Source: Capniomyces stellatus
Lineage: Eukaryota; Kickxellomycota; Harpellomycetes; Harpellales; Legeriomycetaceae
DNA length: 64,000 nt
Assembly (NCBI GenBank): GCA_001661515.1
Contig: LUVW01000023.1
Location: 321,475-385,474, forward strand
Reading direction: 5' to 3'
Shown here: one piece after another, positions 55,237 through 64,000 of the stretch
Layout of the letters: each line of letters starts with the position of its first letter
Position numbering within the stretch: the first letter of the stretch is position 1
Program-made: the position numbers and the translations under genes
The notes under the pieces: generated by a model
What the model was told of the DNA's origin: nothing
Databases searched by the model: none
The model's input: the letters and a program-made list of their open reading frames with translations, nothing else

Positions 55237-56334
55237 CTAGAAGTCGTCGCACAGTTCAAATACATCGTCTCTAGAGTTTGCAGAACCTGAATTGCCACTA
55301 CCCATCATGACACCAGCCTTCTGGTAGTCGGAAACACGTTTTTCGAAAAAGTTGGTCTTGCCTTGCATTGAAATCATGTCCATAAAGTCAAATGGATTCT
55401 GCGAGTTGTAGTGTTTGGAGAATCCCAGAGCTATGAGCAGTCTATCGGCAACAAACTCAATGTATTGGCACATCAGTGCACTGTTCATTCCGATCAGCGA
55501 TACTGGCAACGACTCTGTCAAGAACTTTTGTTCAATGACAACAGCCTCAAGCACAATGCCCCTGACCTTGGCCTCAGAAGGCTTGTTGCTGAGATGGCTG
55601 AATAGCAGACAGGCAAAGTCTGTGTGTAACCCTTCATCGCGGCAAATAAGCTCATTGGAGAATGTAAGTCCTGGCATCAGCCCTCTCTTTTTGAGCCAGA
55701 AAATTGCTGCAAACGATCCTGAAAAGAAAATACCCTCAACTACTGCAAACGCCGCCAAACGCTCACCAAATGGTGCCTCATCGTCATCAATCCACTTCAG
55801 GGCCCACTTTGCCTTTTCTCCAATGCACGGAATGTTGTCAATTGCGTTAAACAGGTGGTTCTTCTCTGCCTCATCTTGAATGTATGTGTCCAGCAGCAGT
55901 GAGTACATTTCGCTGTGAATGTTCTCAATCATGATTTGGAACCCATAGAAACATCTTGCCTCTGGAATCTGTACCTCATTGCTAAAGTTGCTCACCAGGT
56001 TTTCATTGACAATTCCATCCGAGGCAGCAAAGAATGCTAGGATGTTCTTGATAAAGTAACGCTCGTGTTCTGAAAGCTTTTCCCAGTGTATTTTGTCATG
56101 TGAGAGATCCACCTCCTCAGCGTTCCAGAAAGACGCTTCCGCCTTTTTGTACATATTCCACACCTCATGGTACTTGATTGGGAACAGCACAAATCTGCTT
56201 GGGTTTGGCCTCAAGATGTCTTCCTGCTGGTCCAGCAGCTTTACTGCGCTGACTTTTGGCTGTGCCCTGGCAAGCTCTTTCAGGTTTGGCTCAACCATAT
56301 CAAAGTCATCCATTACCATTGCGTTGATATTCAT
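55237..56334 (-). CDS. RNR2: ribonucleotide reductase small subunit (R2)
   Basis: Single-exon frame of 365 residues. R2 holds the diiron-tyrosyl radical that drives reduction of ribonucleoside diphosphates with the large subunit (not in this window). Visible are [20 protein letters not shown], the iron-ligand Asp in AEEVDLSHD, the ligand Glu and radical Tyr region in [22 protein letters not shown] with further ligands, and [19 protein letters not shown] and [11 protein letters not shown] with the remaining Glu and His. The C-terminal peptide, which docks on the large subunit, ends FELCDDF; most eukaryotic R2 proteins end in an Asp-Phe of this kind, though the Cys is unusual. All canonical iron ligands seem present, so it is a Y-type (Rnr2) and not a yeast Rnr4-like subunit. 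Located head-to-head with the BRCT gene. Confidence 0.97.
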   Translation of the reverse strand: MNINAMVMDDFDMVEPNLKELARAQPKVSAVKLLDQQEDILRPNPSRFVLFPIKYHEVWNMYKKAEASFWNAEEVDLSHDKIHWEKLSEHERYFIKNILAFFAASDGIVNENLVSNFSNEVQIPEARCFYGFQIMIENIHSEMYSLLLDTYIQDEAEKNHLFNAIDNIPCIGEKAKWALKWIDDDEAPFGERLAAFAVVEGIFFSGSFAAIFWLKKRGLMPGLTFSNELICRDEGLHTDFACLLFSHLSNKPSEAKVRGIVLEAVVIEQKFLTESLPVSLIGMNSALMCQYIEFVADRLLIALGFSKHYNSQNPFDFMDMISMQGKTNFFEKRVSDYQKAGVMMGSGNSGSANSRDDVFELCDDF

Positions 56335-57126
56335 TTCTTTTTTTCTGTTGTTGTTTAGTCTAGAGTCTAACGTTAATAAAATGTTGGTCCTACTTTTTTT
56401 TTTAAAGAAAAATAAGGAGTGGTGTTCAGCTTTTTTACAAGTTCCAGTGTTGTTCGACCCAAGGTTATGAGACTTTCTGATATTTATTTTGTTTTTGAAA
56501 ACTGCCGATAAAAGTTATTTCTAATTACTTTCTGTTCATGTCTGCCTTGCTTTGCCCTATTTATACCAATTTGTTTTTGTTTTTAGAAAATAAAAAGTAA
56601 ATACAGAATTCTAAATAACTACAACAATAAGCACGAAACTGGGAAGAAAACGCTGTACAAAGTTTTATTAAAAAAATTCTTTAAATTGATATATTTTTTC
56701 CTTGTAGTAAAAAAAAATGAAAAAGAAAAAGAAAAAAAATTAACGCTCATAAAGCACCATTAAATATTTTCAGCAGTATATAGGCATTTTGGACTAGATT
56801 AGTGGTTCAAGAAATATTACCTGATAAGAATTCCTGAATTGGATCGAGTCGATTGGCTAATTCAGTATTAACGCAGCATCTTTAAATTCAGCTTTTTTCT
56901 TATTTTTTGCCAAAATGCTTCCTTAATTTAAATGTCGAGACCAATGGTGCCCTCTCTCTCCCCCCCTCCCTTGCTTAATTAGTAATAGTTCGAATTTAGC
57001 TCTTCAGCCATTGGACATACCAACATTTTTTGCTTTTAACAAAAACAATCACTTGCTCAAGAATTCAGGAATAGTTTAGAAATCACACACACGTACTTTA
57101 ACATTTGGCTTATCTTTCCCTTGAAA

Positions 57127-57132
57127 ACGCGT
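57127..57132. promoter_or_regulatory. ACGCGT (MluI cell-cycle box)
   Basis: Hexamer ACGCGT in AAAACGCGTTTT context, about 0.8 kb upstream of RNR2 and 1.9 kb upstream of the BRCT gene. In yeasts RNR genes are S-phase induced through this site by MBF. Function here is inferred. Confidence 0.35.
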
Positions 57133-57720
57133 TTTTAATCATTTTATTTATTATAAGGTTACTCAAAAATGTGGTTTATTTATTTACTTTGAAATTCCGT
57201 GTGATTTATTTATAATTTTGACTCAATCTAGCAAACCATTTTGGCATATATATCTGCCCTATTCGCCCAATGTTGTTTACATCTATTTACCAATCCACAC
57301 ACTGTTCAAATTTCGCCGAGTGCGCGTAAAACTAAAAATAAAATAAATTGTTTGATTAGTAATCTGCACAATTAAACAAAACAAAACAAACCTAATATAG
57401 CCAAACTAGTTTCTTGAATCATCTGTCTATCTTTTTGTTTATCTTTTTGTTTACTATTTGATTAGTCAGCTTTTCACCAGTTTTATAGCGCAGCGAATAG
57501 ACTATCCAGTTTCGCCTCCACAATTTGAATAAACTTAAATACGCCATAAACTTGGCCTTTTCTTTACGTGTCTTACTTTAAACAACATTTATTAACTTGC
57601 CAATTATAGGTCACTGCCAACTGCATCTATATTTACATTTACAATCGTGTTTTATTTACATTTAAGTTAATGTTTATGTTTGTGTCTGGCAACGCCTGTT
57701 CCCCCTTATGTTTCCAAAAC

Positions 57721-57726
57721 ACGCGT
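57721..57726. promoter_or_regulatory. ACGCGT (MluI cell-cycle box) with nearby TTTTCGCGGAAA
   Basis: A second ACGCGT hexamer, with a TTTTCGCGGAAA element about 30 bases to the right (57757-57768). The pair lies in the divergent promoter region of two DNA-synthesis/repair genes. Function is inferred from known MBF/E2F site sequences. Confidence 0.4.
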
Positions 57727-59023
57727 TGCTGCCTGCTCAATCTCCATACATTTTGCTTTTCGCGGAAAGTACACGCCAACACCAAATCAGCAATCAGCTG
57801 AACCTCAGAACTTTTGAGCCAGTCAGGTGCGAAATAGTCTGGAAATAAAATCTCTCCACTTTAATTCAACTCGCCTCCTTTTTCTCCTGCCTTTTCTTTC
57901 TACTGGTTATCCTTGTTGATATTTTAATTCGAAATCGCGTTGATGTTTAAATTGGCTGCGTTGAGATACCTTATTCGCCTATAATTTAGTTTTTTGGCGT
58001 TTTAGGTTATGTAAAAAGAACAAAGTACAAACACCAAAAAACAAACACCAAAGAACGAAGAACAAAGAACAATGACAAAGAATAAACATCAAATGACAAA
58101 AAGAAGAACCGAGTCCAGTTTAAAAACATTTCTGTGAATATTTAAAGTTAGGAACGAAAATGGTTGGCTACCTGTGGGAAGCTAGAAGCTGTAATCTGAT
58201 AACGATGATACAAAACAATTAAGATTCTGTAAATGCTTCATCAGTTCTTTTAAGTCAAAATTTTAACTGATAGCAGGTATGCTTCATGCTGGTTTCGTCT
58301 TTGGAAACAAGTAATGCTTTAATCATGAGTCTTACTCGAGCAAACGATATATAATTGAATTTGAGAAACATTGAGTTTAGTTTAGCGTTGTATGCTACAA
58401 ATTATGGAAATCACTGTAATTCAGACATCCAGACCTGTCTTTGCTATTCAGCTTGGGCTTCCGCTACTGCTCCATTTCAATTATTTTTCAAATATGTGAT
58501 ACTAGTTTGATGTTCTTAAACTCCAAGCTGGTGAGGAAAAGGCTAGTGAGGTGGCTATACCGAGTAAGGTTATAGAAATCAAAGTTCTGCCATTCCAAAT
58601 AAACGTTCAAATTATAATGAAATGGCAATAACATTCAAAGAAAGTTGAAAAGTTGATGATATTATTCGCCAATAATGTTGATTTTACAAAAAAAATAAAA
58701 AAAAGCCAATACTAAGGCCGCTAATTTTTCTTGGGTAAAGTATTTAACGCCAAACCAGGAGGAAATCTTTGCTTTTTTACTAGTCTGATTCCATTAACAT
58801 ATCTTGATTTAAATAGTTTTATTTTCCAAATAGAAAATTTATTTAATCGAGCTGATTGAAATTGATCAACAACAAGGATTGTTACAAATTTGAAAGCTAG
58901 AAAAACAGGAGAATCGAGTATACATACATATATAAATAAAACTGACGACAACAAGGGATACTACAAAGCCTCACTATACAGTTATTGTTGGAGTATTGGA
59001 ATTCAAAATTCTTATAGATTAGG

Positions 59024-62000
59024 ATGGCGTTGAGCAGGAAAAGTAGTAAGAGCATTGATAGAAAGAGTATACTTAATGGGGTGGTATTTTGGGTAAATCC
59101 GACTTATGGAGGACCAGAACGAGCTCGGATTACACGGCAGCTGCTGAGACTAGGTGCTATTGAAGCGAGCACGACTTGTGATGATTGTACGGATTTTGAA
59201 AGCAGAGTCAGAGAAGATAGCAAAAAAGAAATTAAGAACGAGCTAGGCAAGCTAGTGGAAAGCGAAGAGGAGAGCGGAATTGAAGCCAATATCAGGCTAG
59301 AGTATACAAAGTTAAGAGGATTGGCATTGGGTGTGCCCTTTGGCTTAGAAGATAAAATATACAGATTCTCCTTTAAAAAAATAGTGGTTGGGGATGAAGA
59401 GGACGGTCAGGGAGACCCAAACAGCAAAGTTTTTGACAAAAAGCATGCAACACATGTCATAAGCAAGGATATATATTTCCCAGAGTATTATGCGGCTAAA
59501 GAGAGCGGGGTTAAGATAGTTGGCACTTCGTGGGTAGAGGCAGTTTCTAGGTTTGGTGTTCGCCAGAAGGAGGAGAGTCACAGTAGCGATATTGACAGGC
59601 AGATATTTAGTGGTGTTGTTGTAACAGCATCGCAATTACCAACAAGCGATAGAGAGGCGCTGTATGGTGGGGTTAAGGCGCTGGGTGGGCAGTTCCGACC
59701 GCATTTAGTTACGGAGATAACACATCTAGTGCTCCTAACAGGGACGGGGATAAAGTATGAGCAAGTCAGGGCGAACAAGCAGCTAAAGATTAAAGTAATA
59801 CTGCCACATTGGTTTGAGCAAAGCATAAATCTGGGAGTGAAGGTTGATGAAAGGCCGTATTTGTTTCCAGACCCACCGATTTTCGAAATGCTGTGTGGTT
59901 TGAACAGAGGAAACAATTTGATTGATAGTATAAGCATGGATGTGGTGGAGCTAGATGGTCAGGTAGGCAGTAAAGACAAAGAAAGTATGGAGAGCAATGT
60001 GCGTGGAGTTGGGGATGGGGGTGATGAAGTATCAGGGAAAGCGGAGGCTACAGTAAATCACAATGACCTAGACCAAGACGACAGTGGATATGACGGAAAT
60101 CTGGCCTGCGAAGAAGATGAGGATGAGGAGGTAGATGGCGGGTTTGAGGAAGTGGTGCATGATTTGGCAGAGGTGGCAGAAAGCGATGTGCAGTTTTTGT
60201 TAGGGTACAGAGTGGGGCTAAGTTTACACCAATACAGAGTTTTGGGAGGCGAGACGATAACAGAGATCAAGAGGAGGGTGGAGAAGGCAGGGGGGGAGTT
60301 TATTGAGCCAGCGACCTACACGGTTGGCGACGAAAGCGGCGATAGAGCAACAAAGTACGGGTGGGAGGCATGCGTGTTTGGGAGAATAGATATCCTGGTA
60401 TGTCAGTACAGGTATGGGGGCGATTACGAGGCGGCAACGAGGGCAGGAAAGCTGGTGGGATCGCTAATATGGTTTATAAAGGTTTTCCAGACAAACAAAG
60501 TCACACAGCCAGAGAAACAGATTTTTGACTACCCGCAGCCATCTGAGGGTGTTCTGGGCAGCGATAGATGTGTAGTTGCGATCTCGGGGTATTCGTATAA
60601 GTCGAGGATGTTTTTGCAAAGGCTGGTTACCGCAATGGGGGGCAGGTACACACCAAAGCTTAAAAGCGATGTGCATACGCACTTGATTGCCAGCGACCCA
60701 ACTAAGCTGAAGTTCAACAAGTCGCGGGAGTATAACTGCCATGTGGTCAATCACCTATGGCTGCAGCGGTCGTTTCTGGAGCTAAAGGAGCTTTCGGTGT
60801 CTCATCCCAACTTTACATTTTGGCCGCCGATGAGCCAATTGGCACTAGAGCAGTTGGTGAACAGAAATTGTGGGATTAGGCACGAGTCGATAGCAAAGAG
60901 TGTTGAGAGAATTGAGCTTTGCGTTGCCGAGGAAGTTTTGGGTTTGGGGAAGTTTGAGAAAGATCTGGGTGATATAGGCCCGAGTGGCTACAGCGTAGCC
61001 GTGGCTCGAGTTATTCTTTTGGAAAGTGGAGAGTACCTGCTCAATAACGCGGATGGAGATGGAGACTCGAGAGTTGGTTTGGTTGGCGAGGGAGGCAGCA
61101 GCGAGTGTCAAGCCTACATGATGCTGTACATGGCGCAGATGTTTGGACTCCTGTTAGAAAGCGAGCCTGGTTTAGGGGCAAAGATAGAACAGTTGGTGAA
61201 AAAGACTCGGAGCTTAGAGATTTCGAGTTTGAGCGAGTTGGATAAAGTAGCTGGGCTGGAAAGCGTGCTTGACTGTGCTGGAAACAGCAACGAGACTGTG
61301 TCGGACACAAGCGACGACGAAGTAGGAGACAAGCAGCTGGAGAACATGAGGCTGTCGCCAGGCTTGCCAAACAAGTCAGTCAGCTGCCGAAAAGGTCCAA
61401 GCTCAAATGGCAAGGCTGGGCCAAAGATAAACGCAGCAGAGTTTGTAAAAAGAAAGGCAGCATTATCTGCGAACCAAATGCTAAGTGAACAAATGGTTGC
61501 AGCCCATGTGTATGAAACAGAAATGAAGAAGAGTGTTTCCAAGATTCGGCTAATATCCCAAAAGTCCAGACTCAATCCCTTACCAAATCAACAAGACGAT
61601 GAGCACCAGGCCAAAGATAAGAGTACCGGCTGTGAAGTTAAAGTCAAAGCAGAGCCCAGCCAAGACGAGCACGAGTGGAGTACGACAAAGTCCAAAAGAA
61701 GCATATCACTGGTTGTTCAGCCGCAAAGTTCAACAACGCCAAGCAAAAAGGGCAAAAAGACAGTTGTCAAGCAGGAAACGCCGACAGCACCACCACCACC
61801 AGCACCAAACAATGAACCGACTGAAGAAGTAAAGTCAGCTTCCAAACCCAAAAAGCAGCCAGCCACTACGGGCCAGGAGCCACGAATCACCGTCAAGCTT
61901 CTATTCACACAGGGAAGGCCTTCTGATACTGAGGAGCGCCAAATAAGAAAGCTGGGAGGCCACTTTGCCTCATCGATAAAAACAGCAACGCATTTGATCA

Positions 62001-62734
62001 CTACCGGCGTAAAGAGAACCGCCAAGTTTCTGGAGGCGCTGAATTGCGGCAAGGTATTTATAGTCAGTCCAATGTGGTTGAAACACTCCTTAGACTGTGG
62101 AAGTTGGATAGATTTGGACTTGGAATGTCCGAGCAAGGCCCTGGTTCAGCATCTTCAATCAATAAACATCAAAATCCCTCCCAAACTTACCAGCACCAAC
62201 AACAGCTCAAAGCTAAACGACTGGTGGTGGAATCTGGGCTACGGTATTTCAGACTTGGAAAGTGAGTCCAAGTACGCCTTTAGTCTGAAACAGTCTTTCT
62301 ACAAGGCCAAGCAACATCCAATATTCTCAAACTACACCATATACATCACCCCAAACGTTCAGCCAAACATTGAAACCCTCAAACAGATTGTCGAAGCTGG
62401 CGGCGGCTCAATAGCTCTAAACTACTCCAACCGCAAAATCAAACAGCTGCTCCTCGACTCTGTTTCCCCAACCACCTCCCTCACCAGCAACCACCAACTC
62501 TCACTCTCACTCTCACTCTCAGATCCCAACAGCAGTCCCCTATTTCTTCTCATTATCTCTTGTGAACTTGATCGCCATCTTTGGATTCCCTTTTTGTCTT
62601 TCAACTCTCAGCTAAAAGGACAAAGCGGCGGTATCAGCCAACCCGAATTCCGCATCTACTCTTCTGAGATCATTCTGACAGGCGTTTTACGCCAGGAATT
62701 ACCCCTTGAAAACTCTGAATTTATCTTAGCCTAG
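59024..62734 (+). CDS. brc1: Brc1/Rtt107-like multi-BRCT genome-maintenance protein
   Basis: Single-exon frame of 1236 residues. I count six BRCT-like repeats from glycine and tryptophan anchors: about 10-187 (ends KIVGTSWVEAVSRFG), 190-295 (ALGGQFRPHLVTEITHLVL, VILPHWFEQSI), 395-490 (KAGGEFIEPAT, LIWFIKVF), 505-600 (AMGGRYTPKLKSDVHTHLIA, VVNHLWLQRSF), 955-1040 (KLGGHFASSIKTATHLITTG, FIVSPMWLKHSLDCG) and 1095-1236 (EAGGGSIALNYS). Four N-terminal plus two C-terminal BRCTs with a charged, Ser-rich linker is the Rtt107/Brc1 layout. In yeasts the protein is a scaffold at stalled replication forks and its last BRCT pair binds phosphorylated histone H2A. Acidic segments flank the N-terminal repeats. 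The single long first repeat suggests an insertion of about 60 residues. The ATG at 59024 is the first in frame. Confidence 0.86.
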   Translation: MALSRKSSKSIDRKSILNGVVFWVNPTYGGPERARITRQLLRLGAIEASTTCDDCTDFESRVREDSKKEIKNELGKLVESEEESGIEANIRLEYTKLRGLALGVPFGLEDKIYRFSFKKIVVGDEEDGQGDPNSKVFDKKHATHVISKDIYFPEYYAAKESGVKIVGTSWVEAVSRFGVRQKEESHSSDIDRQIFSGVVVTASQLPTSDREALYGGVKALGGQFRPHLVTEITHLVLLTGTGIKYEQVRANKQLKIKVILPHWFEQSINLGVKVDERPYLFPDPPIFEMLCGLNRGNNLIDSISMDVVELDGQVGSKDKESMESNVRGVGDGGDEVSGKAEATVNHNDLDQDDSGYDGNLACEEDEDEEVDGGFEEVVHDLAEVAESDVQFLLGYRVGLSLHQYRVLGGETITEIKRRVEKAGGEFIEPATYTVGDESGDRATKYGWEACVFGRIDILVCQYRYGGDYEAATRAGKLVGSLIWFIKVFQTNKVTQPEKQIFDYPQPSEGVLGSDRCVVAISGYSYKSRMFLQRLVTAMGGRYTPKLKSDVHTHLIASDPTKLKFNKSREYNCHVVNHLWLQRSFLELKELSVSHPNFTFWPPMSQLALEQLVNRNCGIRHESIAKSVERIELCVAEEVLGLGKFEKDLGDIGPSGYSVAVARVILLESGEYLLNNADGDGDSRVGLVGEGGSSECQAYMMLYMAQMFGLLLESEPGLGAKIEQLVKKTRSLEISSLSELDKVAGLESVLDCAGNSNETVSDTSDDEVGDKQLENMRLSPGLPNKSVSCRKGPSSNGKAGPKINAAEFVKRKAALSANQMLSEQMVAAHVYETEMKKSVSKIRLISQKSRLNPLPNQQDDEHQAKDKSTGCEVKVKAEPSQDEHEWSTTKSKRSISLVVQPQSSTTPSKKGKKTVVKQETPTAPPPPAPNNEPTEEVKSASKPKKQPATTGQEPRITVKLLFTQGRPSDTEERQIRKLGGHFASSIKTATHLITTGVKRTAKFLEALNCGKVFIVSPMWLKHSLDCGSWIDLDLECPSKALVQHLQSINIKIPPKLTSTNNSSKLNDWWWNLGYGISDLESESKYAFSLKQSFYKAKQHPIFSNYTIYITPNVQPNIETLKQIVEAGGGSIALNYSNRKIKQLLLDSVSPTTSLTSNHQLSLSLSLSDPNSSPLFLLIISCELDRHLWIPFLSFNSQLKGQSGGISQPEFRIYSSEIILTGVLRQELPLENSEFILA

Positions 62735-63698
62735 CCTAGTCCCCCCCTCCCTTCAACACTTGTAATTATTTTTAGCTTCTACACCATCTCCATCAAAACT
62801 CGTTTTCCATTTTCGTTTTTGTTGCTTTCGTAAAGTTTTTTTTTACTATGTCATTTATTATCCTAACACATTTTGGTTGCTATTTTTTTATTAGTATAAC
62901 ACAAATCACTGATTTAACACATTTTTTAACCAAATTTGTCACGAAAAAGACAAGAGAACACAGCATTTCTGAAGGGAAAAGTCAAAAAACAGAATAAACT
63001 AAATGGTACACTATTATCTCAACACAAAAACATAACCGACAAAGGCATCAACTTAATATCAGCGACACTAACGCAACACAAGTATGCAAAATGCCAATTC
63101 CGAAATTGCAAGCTGTGCATTTACGCTTTTGCCCACAAGCCAGGCGACTAACGACTAACGACTAACGACACTCGACCGCGTTGTTTGCGCTTTATTGCTG
63201 GTCCAAGTCTCTAGCTGACCTCGAGTGTTTAGAGCGCATTACCTGTTCACATTAGACCAATGGAGCATACAGCACTGTGAAACCATCTTCATTTCTGAAA
63301 TCTAGATAATCGCATTCATTTTGTGTCCATTCACCCGACTTGGGCCCGTTCTGTAGCATCGTTTCTTGATTGATATAAATTACTCGTGTGTTTTTTTTCA
63401 AGGGGAATGTGATAAACAACTTCCTTGACCAATTATTTTTAAAAGATAACTTTGTGCAGAGTGTGCACAATTGTGTTTGTTTGAAATCGTATTAAAGATA
63501 CTATAACTCATGCTACGATTGCCTTATTTTTGTACGATTGCCTTATTTTTGTGTGTGTGTTGTTTTAGTAAAAAAAATAGCTAAAACGCGTCATGGTAAT
63601 AGATGCTATAGCGAAAAAGAGTTTTGAAAATAATAATTAAAATTTTTTTAGTGTTAATAAAATCATCTGGCCCATTTTTTCCAAGGTGATCAACACTG
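62735..63698. other. convergent intergenic region
   Basis: About 1 kb between the BRCT gene (plus) and the right-edge gene (minus). It holds a triplicated CTAACGA near 63148-63170 and a 19-base direct repeat at 63514-63551. No gene is supported. Confidence 0.5.
63514..63551. repeat. 19-bp tandem duplication
   Basis: Two adjacent identical copies of TACGATTGCCTTATTTTTG. Non-coding, directly visible. Confidence 0.95.
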
Positions 63699-64000
63699 TC
63701 ATGCTTTTTTTGCTTTTTTTGCTATTTTTGGGTCCGTCTTGCCTTTACTCTCCAGCATATTGACGTTTTTGTTGATTTTCCACTTGACTGGATTTCTGTT
63801 ATTTGCTTTAACGCCCTTCTTACCAGAGACCTCTGCATTTGCGACGCTCTTTTTATTGCTGTTGCTGCTTTTTTCCTCCGTTATCAAAGATCCTTCCTGC
63901 CCACTCAGTTTCTTAAATACCCCCTTTATGCACTTTTTATTGTAGTTACCCTTGCACATTTTCAATATGTACCTCTTCACCTTTGCGTACACTAATTCAG
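63699..64000 (-). CDS. 3' part of an unrecognised lysine-rich protein (partial)
   Basis: The frame ends at 63699 and is still open at the window edge, so only the C-terminal about 100 residues are visible. They read YAKVKRYILKMCKGNYNKK, CIKGVFKKLSG, then a Ser/Lys-rich linker and a basic tail (KIAKKAKKA). The first 30 residues look like a compact, conserved helical segment; the rest is disordered and could be a nuclear localisation region. There is no ATG near the edge, so the start lies outside the window or the segment is a last exon. I do not recognise the family. A small nuclear or chromatin-associated protein would fit, but that is only an impression from the basic composition. Confidence 0.55.
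   Translation of the reverse strand, partial: ELVYAKVKRYILKMCKGNYNKKCIKGVFKKLSGQEGSLITEEKSSNSNKKSVANAEVSGKKGVKANNRNPVKWKINKNVNMLESKGKTDPKIAKKAKKA

Larger units (their letters stand above)
56335..59023. other. divergent RNR2 / BRCT-gene intergenic region
   Basis: About 2.7 kb that must hold the promoters of RNR2 (minus) and the Brc1/Rtt107-like gene (plus). It contains two ACGCGT hexamers and a TTTTCGCGGAAA near-palindrome that resembles E2F/MBF-type sites. A cluster of overlapping ACAAAGAACAAA-like repeats lies around 58016-58085. No coding region is evident. Confidence 0.5.

Overview
The window is eukaryotic nuclear DNA, almost certainly from a fungus. It is AT-rich, genes are compact with short spliceosomal introns (GTAAGT-type donors, TAG acceptors), and intergenic DNA is long and full of A/T homopolymers. 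Fungal hallmarks are Exo84, a Gds1-type winged-helix protein, a Brc1/Rtt107-type BRCT protein, an anthranilate synthase/indole-glycerol-phosphate synthase fusion and a PP1 glycogen-targeting subunit. The AT-rich composition, a large chromatin-linked DNA-methylase gene and a Tyr/Lys-rich secreted repeat protein fit an early-diverging lineage such as gut-dwelling Kickxellomycotina (Harpellales). That placement is inference, not proof.

Layout, left to right: a glutathione S-transferase gene (minus, 1.1-1.9 kb); a six-exon epsin (4.3-7.0 kb); a 4.4-kb gene-poor stretch; a CBM21/PP1 regulatory subunit (11.4-13.2 kb); a 2170-residue Gds1 winged-helix plus APSES-like DNA-binding protein (minus, 14.0-20.5 kb); the eight-exon exocyst subunit Exo84 (24.0-27.6 kb); TRP3 (minus, 28.1-29.6 kb); a tRNA-Val(AAC) gene (minus); a reconstructed eight-exon gene on the minus strand (31.0-40.3 kb) for a protein of about 2804 residues; a signal-peptide repeat protein (43.3-44.4 kb); S-adenosylmethionine synthetase (46.6-47.7 kb); the COPII GTPase Sar1 (49.7-50.9 kb); a plasma-membrane-type syntaxin (53.0-54.7 kb); ribonucleotide reductase small subunit (minus, 55.2-56.3 kb); a six-BRCT Brc1/Rtt107-like protein (59.0-62.7 kb); and the 3' end of an unrecognised lysine-rich gene at the right edge.

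The most notable content is the 31.0-40.3 kb gene. Splice sites that agree in phase join what look like five or more separate reading frames into one polypeptide. It carries two AT-hooks, a Cys4 cluster, four Tudor-knot/chromobarrel-like repeats, a ZZ finger, an extended PHD finger, a second ZZ-like finger, a GATA-like finger, a Rossmann DNA-methylase module (FxGxG-type motif I followed by a THPPY motif IV) and a conserved C-terminal methylase-associated segment. It reads as a chromatin-reading DNA methyltransferase. SAM synthetase, which makes its presumed cofactor, lies about 6 kb away, but nothing shows this is more than coincidence.

Other themes are membrane traffic (epsin, Exo84, Sar1, syntaxin) and DNA synthesis/repair. 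RNR2 and the BRCT gene are divergent and share a 2.7-kb intergenic region holding two MluI-cell-cycle-box hexamers. The genes are not an operon, and neighbours mostly look functionally independent.
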